Shown in pieces: positions 17,379 to 26,310 of a stretch of DNA of 43,440 bases. This DNA is from an uncultured Nitrosomonadales bacterium (lineage in GTDB: Bacteria; Pseudomonadota; Gammaproteobacteria; Burkholderiales; Gallionellaceae). The DNA is taken from assembly GCA_903861075.1 (NCBI GenBank), contig CAIOSY010000036.1, positions 1-43,440 of the forward strand. Direction: 5' to 3'. The notes under the pieces are model-generated. The model was given only the letters and a program-made list of their open reading frames with translations, did not search any database and was not told where the DNA came from. The stretch's first letter is position 1. Each line of letters begins with the position of its first letter. The position numbers were made by a program, and so were the translations under genes.

Positions 17379-17417
17379 CACAGTCCCTCCGGTAAATTCT
17401 TTAGTTTTCATGACAGC

Positions 17418-18113
17418 TTACTTGTGGCACTGCCAGCAATCATTCGGGCCTTTAGCTTTAGGAGCTAAAGCACTATCTGATGTTTTTACCGGTTTTTGGA
17501 AGCTATACCAATAAGCTTGTCCATCAACAGGTGTCCCCCCCTCAGCCGTCACAGGATGATCCTTTTCATGACAACTTGCGCACCAACCCATGGCCAATGG
17601 CTTTTGTCTGCGAGCAACCGTCATTTCTTTCACATCACCGTGGCAATATCCACACGCTTCTTGAACGGGTCGATTTTGCTGTTCTACAAAACGTTTCACA
17701 TGACGTTCATGATTAAATCGAACGAAATCAGGCAGATCATGAACTTTTTTCCAGGGAATAGGCTTTTTGGCTTCCCAGTATTTGAATAACTCTTTAATGC
17801 GAGGCCTGTCTTTGACAGAGTCTATGCTGTTATGACAGCCCATACATTTTTGCAGCGGCGGAATTCCTGCTACCGCACTCCGTCTGGCATAGGTATGACA
17901 ATACTGGCAGTTGATCTCCATACCACCCTTATTAGGGTCGCTGGCATCATGTAGACCTGCGTGTCGATTATGTGGAAACTCAATAGGCTGCTGAACCTGA
18001 GGACCCAGACCATCTTCAGTCGTAAGTGCAGGTTGAGAATTATTGGCCGCATAAGCACTTACAGCCAAAAACAGACCTACCAAAAGGATAGGTAAACGTA
18101 GATAACGGTACAT
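17418..18113 (-). CDS. actA: Alternative complex III pentaheme cytochrome c ActA
   Basis: A 231-aa multiheme cytochrome, the first gene of the act operon. Five CxxCH motifs are present: CQYCH at 69, CMGCH at 90, CGYCH at 154, CASCH at 178 and CWQCH at 226. A signal peptide/anchor spans residues 1-22 (LPILLVGLFLAVSAYA). Typical ActA segments are IEFPHNRHAGLH and the HVKRFV region with distal His ligands. The ATG at 18113 has GGGGAG eight bases upstream and begins the signal peptide; the longer form from 18161 is unlikely. ActA joins the iron-sulfur chain of ActB to the periplasmic side. Confidence 0.95.
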   Translation of the reverse strand: MYRYLRLPILLVGLFLAVSAYAANNSQPALTTEDGLGPQVQQPIEFPHNRHAGLHDASDPNKGGMEINCQYCHTYARRSAVAGIPPLQKCMGCHNSIDSVKDRPRIKELFKYWEAKKPIPWKKVHDLPDFVRFNHERHVKRFVEQQNRPVQEACGYCHGDVKEMTVARRQKPLAMGWCASCHEKDHPVTAEGGTPVDGQAYWYSFQKPVKTSDSALAPKAKGPNDCWQCHK

Positions 18114-18146
18114 CGTAAGGACTCCCCCCAACAAACAAATGATCCC

Positions 18147-18175
18147 ATGCCAAAATTGCATGAATGGACAGTCAA
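18147..18175 (-). promoter_or_regulatory. Candidate act operon promoter with overlapping inverted repeat
   Basis: On the minus strand a TTGACT (18175-18170) stands 17 bases before TGGCAT (18152-18147), about 35 bases ahead of actA. The -10 match is weak. An inverted repeat CATGC-N7-GCATG at 18146-18162 covers the -10 and part of the spacer and could be an operator. The rest of the 293-base gap to 18406 is A+T-rich and contains a GCGA-N4-TCGC repeat at about 18193-18204. I see no other gene in it. Confidence 0.35.
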
Positions 18176-18406
18176 ATCGGATTATTTTGATGCGATGCGT
18201 CGCGTTATATTATTATCTGATCTTGATTTTAATTACTTCAGATTTATCAGTTACGCGAACACGGTTGAATAATGTCTGGTTTAAAAAATAAAGTCAACTG
18301 TGTTTATGTTTTAGCATTTTAGTTCCATAAAAACCTTCATATATTTCGATGTCTTACATCATTTGCTTATATACCATATCCCTCAATTTACGAGAAGGCA
18401 CATTAC

Positions 18407-19036
18407 ATGAATGAAGAACAGGCTGTACTGAGTTTTTTTGCCAAACCCGAAAATCTCCCTTTAGCATTATCGGTTGCAGAACAGGTAGACGACATACGTG
18501 TACAAATGAATTCCCTTTTCTGGCAATCCTTGCAGCAACGCCTGATGTCACGCAATGACCACTTTTCATGCGATTGGCGCACCATTGAAGATCGAAATCA
18601 AAGCGACCTATTGGTGGGCCTACAATGCGGATTGCAAGATTCTAGCTCCACCAACCTTTTTCCCATGATGGAACAACAATATCTAGGCGGTGCGTGGCGT
18701 ATTTTTTTCGGTCTCATGTGGCAAACCGCACCCACCATAGCGCAATTAACCCTGCCCGACGTTGCCGCGCTCAAATCCCGTTTCGCTGCAACAGGCTTCA
18801 AGCAAAATGAAAATTTCATTGCCTGGCAATGGTCGACACTTTACCCGCGTCGACGAGACTTCTTACAACGCTTCGCGTTCGACCCTGAAAAGTTACTCGA
18901 TGAAGCTGAGACAATACTCTCCCCATTTTTGCTCGATTATGGTGACGAGATCACCCGGGCTAATGTTGCATTAAGTGCTGCGCCGCGAAGCATGGCTATT
19001 TCCCTGGATCAATTGCGTCGCAAGCGTGCCGATTAA
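18407..19036 (+). CDS. Hypothetical protein divergent from the act operon
   Basis: A 209-aa soluble protein that I do not recognise. It has no signal peptide, no membrane helix and no cofactor motif. The composition is rich in Leu, Ala, Gln and aromatic residues, with several Trp (WQSLQQR, WRTIED, WRIFFGLMWQ, WQWSTLYPRRR). The C-terminus is basic (DQLRRKRAD). GAAGG seven to eleven bases before the ATG gives a reasonable ribosome site. It is divergent from actA and convergent with the NIF3 gene. Its place beside complex III genes makes a role in assembly or regulation possible, but that is only position-based inference. Confidence 0.75.
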   Translation: MNEEQAVLSFFAKPENLPLALSVAEQVDDIRVQMNSLFWQSLQQRLMSRNDHFSCDWRTIEDRNQSDLLVGLQCGLQDSSSTNLFPMMEQQYLGGAWRIFFGLMWQTAPTIAQLTLPDVAALKSRFAATGFKQNENFIAWQWSTLYPRRRDFLQRFAFDPEKLLDEAETILSPFLLDYGDEITRANVALSAAPRSMAISLDQLRRKRAD

Positions 19037-19059
19037 ATATATCAATACCAAGCCTGTTT

Positions 19060-19806
19060 TTAGACCGGATTATTCTGGTCAAAAAACCGGTGATCAAGAT
19101 TAAAGCGTGCGGCCAGAACTTCTCCCAACGCTTGTATACCCAATCGTTCAGTGGCATGGTGACCCGCCGCGATATACGCCACTCCGCTTTCCTGAGCTAA
19201 ATGATAGCTGCATTCGGATATTTCACCGGTCAGATAAGCATCAACACCCAGCCTGATGGCAGCTTCAAAATAATTCTGTGCACCGCCACTACACCAGGCG
19301 ACTTTCCGTATGATTTGCTCATCCCTCCCGATAACCTGCGGCAGGCGTTGCAGGCGTATTCCGATGCGCTCGGCAAATTGCGCCAGGGTTAATGGCACAT
19401 CCAGGTAACCCACCCACGCGATATTCTGCTCTCCAAATTGGCATGACACTGCCAAACCCAGCAATTTTCCCAGCTGCGCATTATTACCCAAATCAACATG
19501 AGCATCCAAGGGCAAATGATAGGCCAAAAGACTGACATCATTTACAAGCAATTGAGCCAGGCGAGATTTTTTAATACCGACGATACACGCATCTTCATTG
19601 CGCCAAAAATAACCGTGATGAACCAAAATGGCATCCGCCCCCCAGTCTATCGCCACGTCCAGGACCTGTTTAGAGGCCGTAACCGCCGTTGCAATCCGCG
19701 TGATTTCATTACGCCCTTCCACCTGCAAACCATTCGGACTATAGTCCTTGAAGAGATGGGTTTGTAACAGGCTTGCGTTATAATCTACCAACTCAATGAG
19801 CTTCAT
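19060..19806 (-). CDS. NIF3 / YbgI family dinuclear metal protein
   Basis: A 248-aa member of the NIF3 family ('GTP cyclohydrolase I type 2' in many annotations), whose role is unsettled. Metal-binding segments are ILVHHGYFW near residue 60, the central YHLPLDAHVDLGNN, and near the C-terminus TGEISECSYHLAQESGVAYIAAGHHATERLG with the final His/Glu pair. SPNGLQVEG near the N-terminus is a family signature. It is divergent from the HtrA-like gene, with a 44-base gap between the starts. In related genomes it lies between htrA and petABC. Confidence 0.92.
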   Translation of the reverse strand: MKLIELVDYNASLLQTHLFKDYSPNGLQVEGRNEITRIATAVTASKQVLDVAIDWGADAILVHHGYFWRNEDACIVGIKKSRLAQLLVNDVSLLAYHLPLDAHVDLGNNAQLGKLLGLAVSCQFGEQNIAWVGYLDVPLTLAQFAERIGIRLQRLPQVIGRDEQIIRKVAWCSGGAQNYFEAAIRLGVDAYLTGEISECSYHLAQESGVAYIAAGHHATERLGIQALGEVLAARFNLDHRFFDQNNPV

Positions 19807-19850
19807 GCTTTTCCCTGATTAATCTTTATTGACATATAGAGCATCTTATC

Positions 19851-21002
19851 ATGCGTAAACACTGGCTACTCTTTACTCAAACTGTCACCATCGCCCTCGC
19901 TTTGCTGTTCATCATTCATACGCTAAGACCAGAGCTACTACCCACGGCGGCACACAATGGCGTGGTGACCTTGTATGAAACCTCAACCCTTCCTTCTGAA
20001 GGAGCATTACCCGTCTCCGGCTTAAGCGCAGCTGCTAAAAAAGCCATGCCTTCCGTCGTCAATATTTACACCAGCACGACGATTAAAACGCCGGCTTCTC
20101 CCTTTGTAGAAGATCCACGCTTTCGATTTTTCTTTGGCGACCCGGATAATACGCCGCAAAAAAGTTCGAGTTTAGGCTCAGGGGTTATCGTAAGCCCGGA
20201 TGGCTTTATCCTAACAAACCATCACGTTGTAGAAGCCGCAGATCAGATTGAAGTTGCGCTTGCCGATGGCCGTAAATCCCGCGCCCATGTGATAGGCTCT
20301 GACCCTGAAACCGATCTGGCCGTGATTAAAATTGATTTAGCCGGCTCCTTACCTGCCATTACCTTTGGCCATCCTGAAACTGCGCATATAGGCGACATGG
20401 TACTGGCAATCGGCAATCCCTTTGGCGTAGGACAAACCGTCACCATGGGCATCATCAGCGCGCTTAAGCGCGACCATCTGGGCTTAAATACCTTTGAGAG
20501 TTTTATTCAGACCGATGCGGCCATCAACCCAGGAAATTCTGGCGGTGCATTGGTTGATATCAATGGCAATCTGATTGGCATTAACAGCGCGATCTATTCG
20601 CCCAATGGCGGTTCGTTAGGCATAGGCTTCGCCATTCCTGCCACCACAGTCAAAAAGACTATGGAGCAAATAATCCAGACAGGTTCAGTAACACGGGGTT
20701 GGATAGGGGCTGCCATACAAGAACTCACCCCTGAATTGATACAATCCCTGCAACTCGGTGATGCCCATGGCGTGTTGATTACCGAAATTATCCGCAACAG
20801 CCCTGCACACACTGCGGGAATTAAACCCGGCGACCTGTTGATTTCGATTGATGATCATTTAATTGACAACTGGCGTGCGATGCTCGAAACCATCTCTAAC
20901 TTACCGCCCGGAAAAATCGTCTCCATAAAAATGGTGCGCGACGGTCAAACCATAAATTCAAAAGTTAAAATCGGCAAACGCCCTAAACCTGCTGCGCAAT
21001 AA
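19851..21002 (+). CDS. DegS/AlgW-like membrane-anchored serine protease, one PDZ domain
   Basis: A 383-aa HtrA-family trypsin-like protease of the periplasm. A single N-terminal helix (residues about 7-23) anchors it. The catalytic triad is H125 (TNHHVV), D155 (ETDLAVIK) and S230 (PGNSGG). One PDZ domain follows (about 280-375, GAAIQELTPELIQ ... GVLITEIIRNSPAHTAGIKPGDLLISI). A single PDZ domain and the anchor point to the DegS/AlgW class, which cleaves an anti-sigma factor in envelope stress, rather than DegP. No sigma-E or anti-sigma gene is nearby. In Betaproteobacteria this gene is commonly next to tatC and NIF3. Confidence 0.92.
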   Translation: MRKHWLLFTQTVTIALALLFIIHTLRPELLPTAAHNGVVTLYETSTLPSEGALPVSGLSAAAKKAMPSVVNIYTSTTIKTPASPFVEDPRFRFFFGDPDNTPQKSSSLGSGVIVSPDGFILTNHHVVEAADQIEVALADGRKSRAHVIGSDPETDLAVIKIDLAGSLPAITFGHPETAHIGDMVLAIGNPFGVGQTVTMGIISALKRDHLGLNTFESFIQTDAAINPGNSGGALVDINGNLIGINSAIYSPNGGSLGIGFAIPATTVKKTMEQIIQTGSVTRGWIGAAIQELTPELIQSLQLGDAHGVLITEIIRNSPAHTAGIKPGDLLISIDDHLIDNWRAMLETISNLPPGKIVSIKMVRDGQTINSKVKIGKRPKPAAQ

Positions 21003-21066
21003 CATTACGTATAGATCAAAGGATTAGTACAACAGCTGATTTATTGTCTTTTTTGCGGAGCGTATT

Positions 21067-22329
21067 TTAGCTTTTCACAATTCGCACTTCGTGCTGAGGA
21101 TAGGGAATCTCAATGCCTTCGAGTTGAAATACGCGCCAGATAGCCAGATTGATCTCAGAGCGTAGCGCCCCTTGCGTCACCTCTGGATCTTCTATCCACA
21201 GGGACAGCTCCAGCTTCAAACCATTATCAGCAAATTCCACCAGATTAACGCTGGGAGCAGGATCATCCAGGACGCGCTGATGCGCCTTTGCCACTGCTAG
21301 CATATGCTCCATGGCTAGCTCCAGGGGACTACTATAAGCAATTTGCAAACTGATCTTGATGCGGGTATTTCGATCCGTAAACGAATGGTTCAGCAAGCCT
21401 TGAGTAATAGCCATTTCATTCGGAATCAGTGACTCGGCACCATCCTGACCACTTAACACCATATAGCGACCGGTTAAACGACTCACCGTCCCATACCGGT
21501 TATCCAGCGTAATGACATCCCCTAAGCGTATCGATTTATCCAACAGAATAATAAATCCACATATATAGTTACTGGCAATACGTTGCAATCCAAATCCCAA
21601 ACCGACACCCAGCGCACCACCGAATACGGATAAAACACGAATATCAATACCTGCTAATGAGAGTGCGACCAACACGGATAACACCAATAGTACACCGCGT
21701 ATCACTTTGCTTAGCAATACGCGAGAACTAAGATCCATCTCCTCCATACGCATGATGCGCGCTTCCATAAAACGCGCAATCCACAACGAAATCAATATGG
21801 TGGCTGCAATTGATATGATCCCTTGTCCAACCAGCAGCAGTGAAACAGACTGATGACCCCACTGAAAGCTAAGCTCATCCAGACTTTCAAGCACGCTTTC
21901 CTGCAAACCCGTCACATGCAGTGCAACCCCTGCCCAAGCCATTCCTGCGATACTCAACTCCCATGACTTCAATTTGGCGGCAAGCGGAAAGACCTTACGC
22001 AACAAGTAGACCAGCAGGCGAATCAAAATCAGTGCCAATAGCAAGGGTATGGTTAGACGGAGTAAACTAGCCGGGGCATCAAAATGCACGAAAACCCCTC
22101 TTGCCAGCAAGATCCCCGCCAGAGTGACGATGGGAAACGTGATACGCTTAACGCTTTTAAATGCGATAGACGGAACAGGATTGACACCGCCGATTTTTTT
22201 CAACATCCAAACATCAAACCACCACGCCAGCAACATGATCAGGGCTAATACCATCCCCTGCCAGATCAGCGCATCAAGTTCAGTGTGCGTAATCAATTCC
22301 AGCAACAGATTAGGCGTTTCAGTCGACAT
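21067..22329 (-). CDS. MscS family mechanosensitive ion channel
   Basis: A 420-aa MscS-type channel, longer than E. coli MscS (286 aa) because of extra N-terminal helices. Helices are visible at about 20-42, 65-85, 88-110, 125-145, 165-190 and 210-230. The pore-lining helix follows (VLSVFGGALGVGLGFGLQRIASN, about 235-257), then the beta domain (IILLDKSIRLGDVITLDNRYGTVSRL and LIPNEMAITQGLLNHSF). It is expected to gate in response to membrane tension or serve as a small-solute exporter. It overlaps the end of tatC by 11 bases. Confidence 0.93.
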   Translation of the reverse strand: MSTETPNLLLELITHTELDALIWQGMVLALIMLLAWWFDVWMLKKIGGVNPVPSIAFKSVKRITFPIVTLAGILLARGVFVHFDAPASLLRLTIPLLLALILIRLLVYLLRKVFPLAAKLKSWELSIAGMAWAGVALHVTGLQESVLESLDELSFQWGHQSVSLLLVGQGIISIAATILISLWIARFMEARIMRMEEMDLSSRVLLSKVIRGVLLVLSVLVALSLAGIDIRVLSVFGGALGVGLGFGLQRIASNYICGFIILLDKSIRLGDVITLDNRYGTVSRLTGRYMVLSGQDGAESLIPNEMAITQGLLNHSFTDRNTRIKISLQIAYSSPLELAMEHMLAVAKAHQRVLDDPAPSVNLVEFADNGLKLELSLWIEDPEVTQGALRSEINLAIWRVFQLEGIEIPYPQHEVRIVKS

Positions 22330-23068
22330 TTTTCAGCTCCGCAGAACTTAAATTACCGGCGGGCTTCATCCAATTAGCGACCACAATGCCGGCTTCATAC
22401 AGCAACCATAACGGCATCGCCAACATAAACTGTGAAACGACGTCCGGCGGCGTAAAAATGGCGCCCACCACAAAAGCACCCACAACAACATAAGGACGAA
22501 TTTCACGCAATTTAGCGATACTGATAAAGCCCATGCGTACGAGCAATACGACCACCACCGGCACCTGAAAGGTAATACCAAAAGCGACAAACATAGACAA
22601 GACGAAACTTAAATATTTATCAATATCAGTCATTACCGCCACCCCAATCGGGGCTGCGGAGGTAATAAAACCAAACACCACCGGAAAGACGGCAAAGTAC
22701 GCAAATGCCATGCCGCAAAAAAACAACACCGTACTGGAAAAAATCAATGGCACAACCAGTTTCTTTTCATGCGCATACAAACCCGGCGCGACAAAACGCC
22801 AAATTTGATAAAGAATATAGGGCAAGGCTATCAAAAAGGCGGCCATCATCGCCACCTTGAGCGGGACAAAGAACGGCGTGGTGACATCGGTTGCAATCAT
22901 CTGTCCTCCCTTGGGCAACTTGGCGAGCAAGGGTTGCGCCAGCAGCGCGTACAAATCAGAGGCCCAGGGGAATAGGCAAATAAAAACAAGCAACAAGGCG
23001 ATTGCCGAGTGCATTAGTCTGGTGCGCAATTCAATCAGATGCGCAATAAAATTTTCGCTCGCGCTCAT
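22319..23068 (-). CDS. tatC: Sec-independent protein translocase TatC
   Basis: TatC recognises twin-arginine signal peptides at the inner membrane. The 249-aa protein has six helices and the N-terminal ENFIAHLIELRTRLMHS with the conserved HLxELRxR motif. Further family segments are FFVPLKVAMMAAFLIALPYILYQIWRFVAPGLY and FGITFQVPVVVVLLVRMGFIS. It lies 9 bases after tatB. The Tat-dependent ActB1 of the nearby act operon is an obvious client. Confidence 0.97.
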   Translation of the reverse strand: MSASENFIAHLIELRTRLMHSAIALLLVFICLFPWASDLYALLAQPLLAKLPKGGQMIATDVTTPFFVPLKVAMMAAFLIALPYILYQIWRFVAPGLYAHEKKLVVPLIFSSTVLFFCGMAFAYFAVFPVVFGFITSAAPIGVAVMTDIDKYLSFVLSMFVAFGITFQVPVVVVLLVRMGFISIAKLREIRPYVVVGAFVVGAIFTPPDVVSQFMLAMPLWLLYEAGIVVANWMKPAGNLSSAELKNVD

Positions 23069-23077
23069 CTAGGGTTC

Positions 23078-23407
23078 TCAGGGTTTCTTTATGTCAGGTT
23101 TAGAAGATACGGCAGGCAGTACGGCCGCTTGATTGAGTTGCTGCACCTGTAGATCGACAGATTGTCCCGCCTGCTGTAGCGTCTGTTGTAACGCAACCGC
23201 TTCCGCCTGCACTTTAATTTGTAACTGGCGATATTCATCTATCGCCATATCCCGTGCAATGTCAGATTTCACGCCATTCACATAGCGCTGTGCGCGACCA
23301 TAAAGATGTCCCAGCGTGCGAGCCACTTTCGGCAAACGTTCAGGACCAATGACGATCAATGCCACCACCATCACCACCATCAATTCAGCCAGACTAAAAT
23401 CAAACAT
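23078..23407 (-). CDS. tatB: Sec-independent protein translocase TatB
   Basis: A 109-aa TatB: an N-terminal membrane helix (MFDFSLAELMVVMVVALIVIG), the hinge PERLPKVARTLG with conserved Glu and Pro, then an amphipathic helix and a variable Gln-rich tail. It works with TatC in signal peptide binding. There is no strong ribosome site. The ATG follows tatA by 18 bases. Confidence 0.95.
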   Translation of the reverse strand: MFDFSLAELMVVMVVALIVIGPERLPKVARTLGHLYGRAQRYVNGVKSDIARDMAIDEYRQLQIKVQAEAVALQQTLQQAGQSVDLQVQQLNQAAVLPAVSSKPDIKKP

Positions 23408-23425
23408 ACTTGTGTCCGATCTTAC

Positions 23426-23647
23426 TTAAATATTGCTATGCGTCTTACTTTTAACTTCGCCTTCGATGATCTGGCCGTCTTCCTTGACCTGCTTAACCGG
23501 TTCTTCAGGCGGGGTCCCCATACCTTCCTTGAAACCTTTCACCGCCCCCCCCAGATCGCTGCCGATATTACGCAACTTCTTAGTGCCAAATACCAGCATT
23601 ACCACAACCAAAACGATCAACCAATGCCACAGACTCATCGAACCCAT
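23426..23647 (-). CDS. tatA: Sec-independent protein translocase TatA
   Basis: A 73-aa TatA, the pore-forming component. It has a short membrane helix ([15 protein letters not shown]), the hinge [22 protein letters not shown] and an acidic tail. GAGGGGG precedes the ATG at 23647; a second ATG three codons later is also possible. The tatABC order with hinT upstream is the usual betaproteobacterial layout. Confidence 0.95.
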   Translation of the reverse strand: MGSMSLWHWLIVLVVVMLVFGTKKLRNIGSDLGGAVKGFKEGMGTPPEEPVKQVKEDGQIIEGEVKSKTHSNI

Positions 23648-23660
23648 ACCGCCCCCTCAG

Positions 23661-24011
23661 TTAGTTACCGCGTTTGACCATAGGGGGAATGGATCCCCCG
23701 CCTAAAATATGAATATGCAAATGAAAAACTTCCTGGCCTCCGCCCTCTCCCGTATTGATTACCGTACGAAATCCAGTCTCCAGCCCCAATTGTTTCGCAA
23801 GACGGGGAGCAAGCAGCAGCATCTTAGCCAGCAAGCCTGCATGTGCTTCGCTTGCGTGAGCCAACGAATCTAGATGCAGCTTCGGAATCAGCATAAAATG
23901 CACTGGCGCGACCGGACTGATGTCGTAAAAAGCGAGTACATCCTCATCCTCATAAATTTTACGGGCGCAAATCTCCCCCCGGACAATCTTACAAAAAACA
24001 CAATTGCTCAT
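23661..24011 (-). CDS. hinT: HIT family purine nucleoside phosphoramidase
   Basis: A 116-aa histidine-triad protein. [11 protein letters not shown] at the N-terminus and the catalytic triad [10 protein letters not shown] near residue 100 are clear. HinT hydrolyses aminoacyl- and other AMP phosphoramidates. The start overlaps the hisE stop by four bases (ATGA), so it is probably translated as part of the his transcript. Confidence 0.95.
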   Translation of the reverse strand: MSNCVFCKIVRGEICARKIYEDEDVLAFYDISPVAPVHFMLIPKLHLDSLAHASEAHAGLLAKMLLLAPRLAKQLGLETGFRTVINTGEGGGQEVFHLHIHILGGGSIPPMVKRGN

Positions 24012-24331
24012 GACAGTCCCCGTGCTGCTTTTTCAACAATGCCCGACAAGCCCTCGCGCCGCGCCAACTCAGCCAACACATCATCTGCCGACAATCCGTG
24101 ATAAGACAACATGACCATGCAGTGAAACCACAAATCTGCCGTTTCATAGACAAGGTGAGTCTTGTCACCTTCCTTGCTGGCCAGTATCGTTTCAGTCGCC
24201 TCTTCGCCAATTTTTTTCAGTATGGCATCTTCGCCTTTGCTGAACAATTTTGCGACATAAGAACTATCCGGTGAGGCCACTTTGCGTGACTCTATGGTTT
24301 GGGTCAAATTTTGCAATATCGTCATACTCAT
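24008..24331 (-). CDS. hisE: Phosphoribosyl-ATP pyrophosphatase
   Basis: HisE carries out the second step of histidine synthesis, PR-ATP to PR-AMP plus pyrophosphate. The 107-aa protein has the all-alpha MazG-like fold with [33 protein letters not shown] and [20 protein letters not shown], including the conserved acidic metal ligands. Starts at 24331 (GGGGA upstream) and 24325 (AGGA five bases upstream) are both possible. It is a separate gene from hisI, 28 bases downstream, unlike the fused HisIE of enterics. Confidence 0.94.
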   Translation of the reverse strand: MSMTILQNLTQTIESRKVASPDSSYVAKLFSKGEDAILKKIGEEATETILASKEGDKTHLVYETADLWFHCMVMLSYHGLSADDVLAELARREGLSGIVEKAARGLS

Positions 24332-24359
24332 CCTAATATCCCCTGTTTCCCGCTGCCCG

Positions 24360-24791
24360 CTAACCATTTTTCTTGTATATTTCATCCGGCGATTTGAGCA
24401 CCTCATCCACATCACGCCACTGTCCCTCTTCAAGACGACTGAAGAAACAACTTTGCCGTCCTGTGTGACAGGCAATACCGCCCTGCTGCTCAATTTGCAA
24501 CAAGATCACATCCGAATCGCAATCGAGACGGATTTCCAAAACTTTCTGTATATGTCCGGATTCCTCGCCTTTATGCCACAATTTCTTACGGGAACGTGAC
24601 CAGTAAACCGCCTCAGCCTTTTGCACTGTAAGCCGCAAAGCATCGCTATTCATCCAGGCCACCATCAATACACGACCGGTTAAGGCATCTTGAGCGATAG
24701 CAGGCACTAAACCGTCATCCGGCCAATTCACCTTGTTCAACCAGGTTTCTTCGGTACATTCCGCATCCTGCATTCTGAATCCTGCTTTCAT
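24360..24791 (-). CDS. hisI: Phosphoribosyl-AMP cyclohydrolase
   Basis: HisI opens the adenine ring of PR-AMP, the third step of histidine synthesis. The 143-aa protein has [41 protein letters not shown] and the zinc/magnesium segment [28 protein letters not shown] with the expected Cys and Asp ligands. The ATG overlaps the hisF stop by four bases; an internal ATG (residue 7) would also fit the family length. Confidence 0.95.
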   Translation of the reverse strand: MKAGFRMQDAECTEETWLNKVNWPDDGLVPAIAQDALTGRVLMVAWMNSDALRLTVQKAEAVYWSRSRKKLWHKGEESGHIQKVLEIRLDCDSDVILLQIEQQGGIACHTGRQSCFFSRLEEGQWRDVDEVLKSPDEIYKKNG

Positions 24792-25546
24792 AGCCTGACC
24801 TCAATGCCCTGGGACGCCATATACTGTTTGGCTTGTTGCACCGTGTATTCGCCAAAATGAAAGATGCTCGCCGCCAACACTGCATCTGCACCTCCTTGCG
24901 TTACACCCTCTGCCAAATGTTGCAAATTACCTACTCCGCCACTCGCGATCACGGGGATTTCCAGTGCATCGGTAACCAAGCGGGTCAGCGCCAAATCAAA
25001 GCCATTTTTCTGACCATCTCTATCCATACTGGTCAGTAAAATTTCGCCCGCGCCCAGACTTTGCATATTTTTCGCCCATTCGACCACATCTAAACCCGTG
25101 GCACGACGCCCTCCGTGCGTAAACACTTCCCAACGATTAGACAAAACCTGTTTGGCATCAATCGCAACCACAATGCACTGCGAACCGTACCGACTGGCCG
25201 CTTCTGCCACTAATTGCGGGTTTAATACCGCCGAAGTATTTATACTGACTTTATCCGCACCGGCATTGAGCAGATTACGCACATCAATCACCTCACGCAC
25301 CCCGCCGCCCACGGTCAACGGGATGAAGACTTCGGAGGCGACCTGTTCGATGATGCGAAAAATAATGCCTCTATCGTCTGAACTGGCGGTAATATCGAGA
25401 AAAGTTAACTCGTCTGCACCCTGCTCATCATAACGACGCGCGATCTCTACCGGATCTCCCGCATCCCTCAGGGACACGAAACTCACACCTTTGACCACGC
25501 GACCATGGGTCACATCAAGACAGGGAATAATACGTTTCGCTAACAT
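24788..25546 (-). CDS. hisF: Imidazole glycerol phosphate synthase subunit HisF
   Basis: HisF is the cyclase half of IGP synthase and uses ammonia from HisH to make IGP and AICAR. The 252-aa TIM barrel has [13 protein letters not shown] with catalytic Asp near residue 11, VVAIDAKQ with the second catalytic Asp near 130, and phosphate loops GGGVR and ASGGVG. The start overlaps the hisA stop by one base (TAATG). Confidence 0.97.
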   Translation of the reverse strand: MLAKRIIPCLDVTHGRVVKGVSFVSLRDAGDPVEIARRYDEQGADELTFLDITASSDDRGIIFRIIEQVASEVFIPLTVGGGVREVIDVRNLLNAGADKVSINTSAVLNPQLVAEAASRYGSQCIVVAIDAKQVLSNRWEVFTHGGRRATGLDVVEWAKNMQSLGAGEILLTSMDRDGQKNGFDLALTRLVTDALEIPVIASGGVGNLQHLAEGVTQGGADAVLAASIFHFGEYTVQQAKQYMASQGIEVRL

Positions 25547-26292
25547 TAGAATTTAGGCGAGAGTTCGTCGGCCAGCGCCTGAGCCACTTTAAAATCCAGC
25601 GTACCCTCATAGATGGCGCGACCGGTAATCGCACCCGTAATACCTTCCGTTTGCACTGCGCACAAACGACGCACATCGTCCAGATCGGTAATTCCGCCAC
25701 TGGCAATCACAGGCACATGCAAGGGACGAGCCAAATCTACCGTTGCTTCAATATTGACGCCACTCAACATACCATCACGACCAATGTCGGTGTAAATAAT
25801 CGCTTCCACGCCATAGCCTTCGAAGCGTTTTGCCAGATCACCCACATCGTGACCGGTTAGTTTAGACCAGCCATTCACCGCCACATTACCGCCCTTGGCA
25901 TCCAGTCCAACCATAATATGTCCGGGAAAAGCATCGCAGGCTTCATGCAAAAAGCCCGGGACTTTCACCGCGGCCGTACCGATAATAATGTACGTCACAC
26001 CCAGATCCAGATAACGCTCTATGGTTTCAAGATCGCGTATTCCCCCACCCAGTTGCACCGGCACATCCTGACCTACCGCCTGAATGATACTGCGCACCGC
26101 AGCTTCATTCTTAGGCTTGCCGGCAAATGCACCATTCAAATCCACTAGATGTATGCGTCTTGCCCCTTGCGCCAACCAATGCAGCGCCGTAGCAGCAGGA
26201 TCTTCTGAAAACACCGTAGACTCTTCCATCAAGCCTTGCTTGAGGCGCACACAATGACCGTCTTTTAAATCAATCGCAGGAATTAATAGCAT
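25546..26292 (-). CDS. hisA: ProFAR isomerase HisA
   Basis: HisA converts ProFAR to PRFAR, the fourth step of histidine synthesis. The 248-aa TIM barrel has [15 protein letters not shown] with the catalytic Asp at residue 8, [22 protein letters not shown] with the second Asp, and ASGGI. It shares the HisF fold but is clearly HisA by these motifs. It lies 18 bases downstream of hisH. Confidence 0.97.
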   Translation of the reverse strand: MLLIPAIDLKDGHCVRLKQGLMEESTVFSEDPAATALHWLAQGARRIHLVDLNGAFAGKPKNEAAVRSIIQAVGQDVPVQLGGGIRDLETIERYLDLGVTYIIIGTAAVKVPGFLHEACDAFPGHIMVGLDAKGGNVAVNGWSKLTGHDVGDLAKRFEGYGVEAIIYTDIGRDGMLSGVNIEATVDLARPLHVPVIASGGITDLDDVRRLCAVQTEGITGAITGRAIYEGTLDFKVAQALADELSPKF

Positions 26293-26310
26293 AAAGGATA
26301 AATAATGAAG

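Noticed and set aside
19060-19090. Hairpin GACC...GGTC between the convergent unknown gene and NIF3 gene
   Set aside because: The stem has a mismatch and is followed by A-runs, not T-runs, on either strand, so I did not call a terminator.
21003-21066. Possible terminator between the protease and mscS genes
   Set aside because: No stem of useful length precedes the T-run at about 21048-21053.
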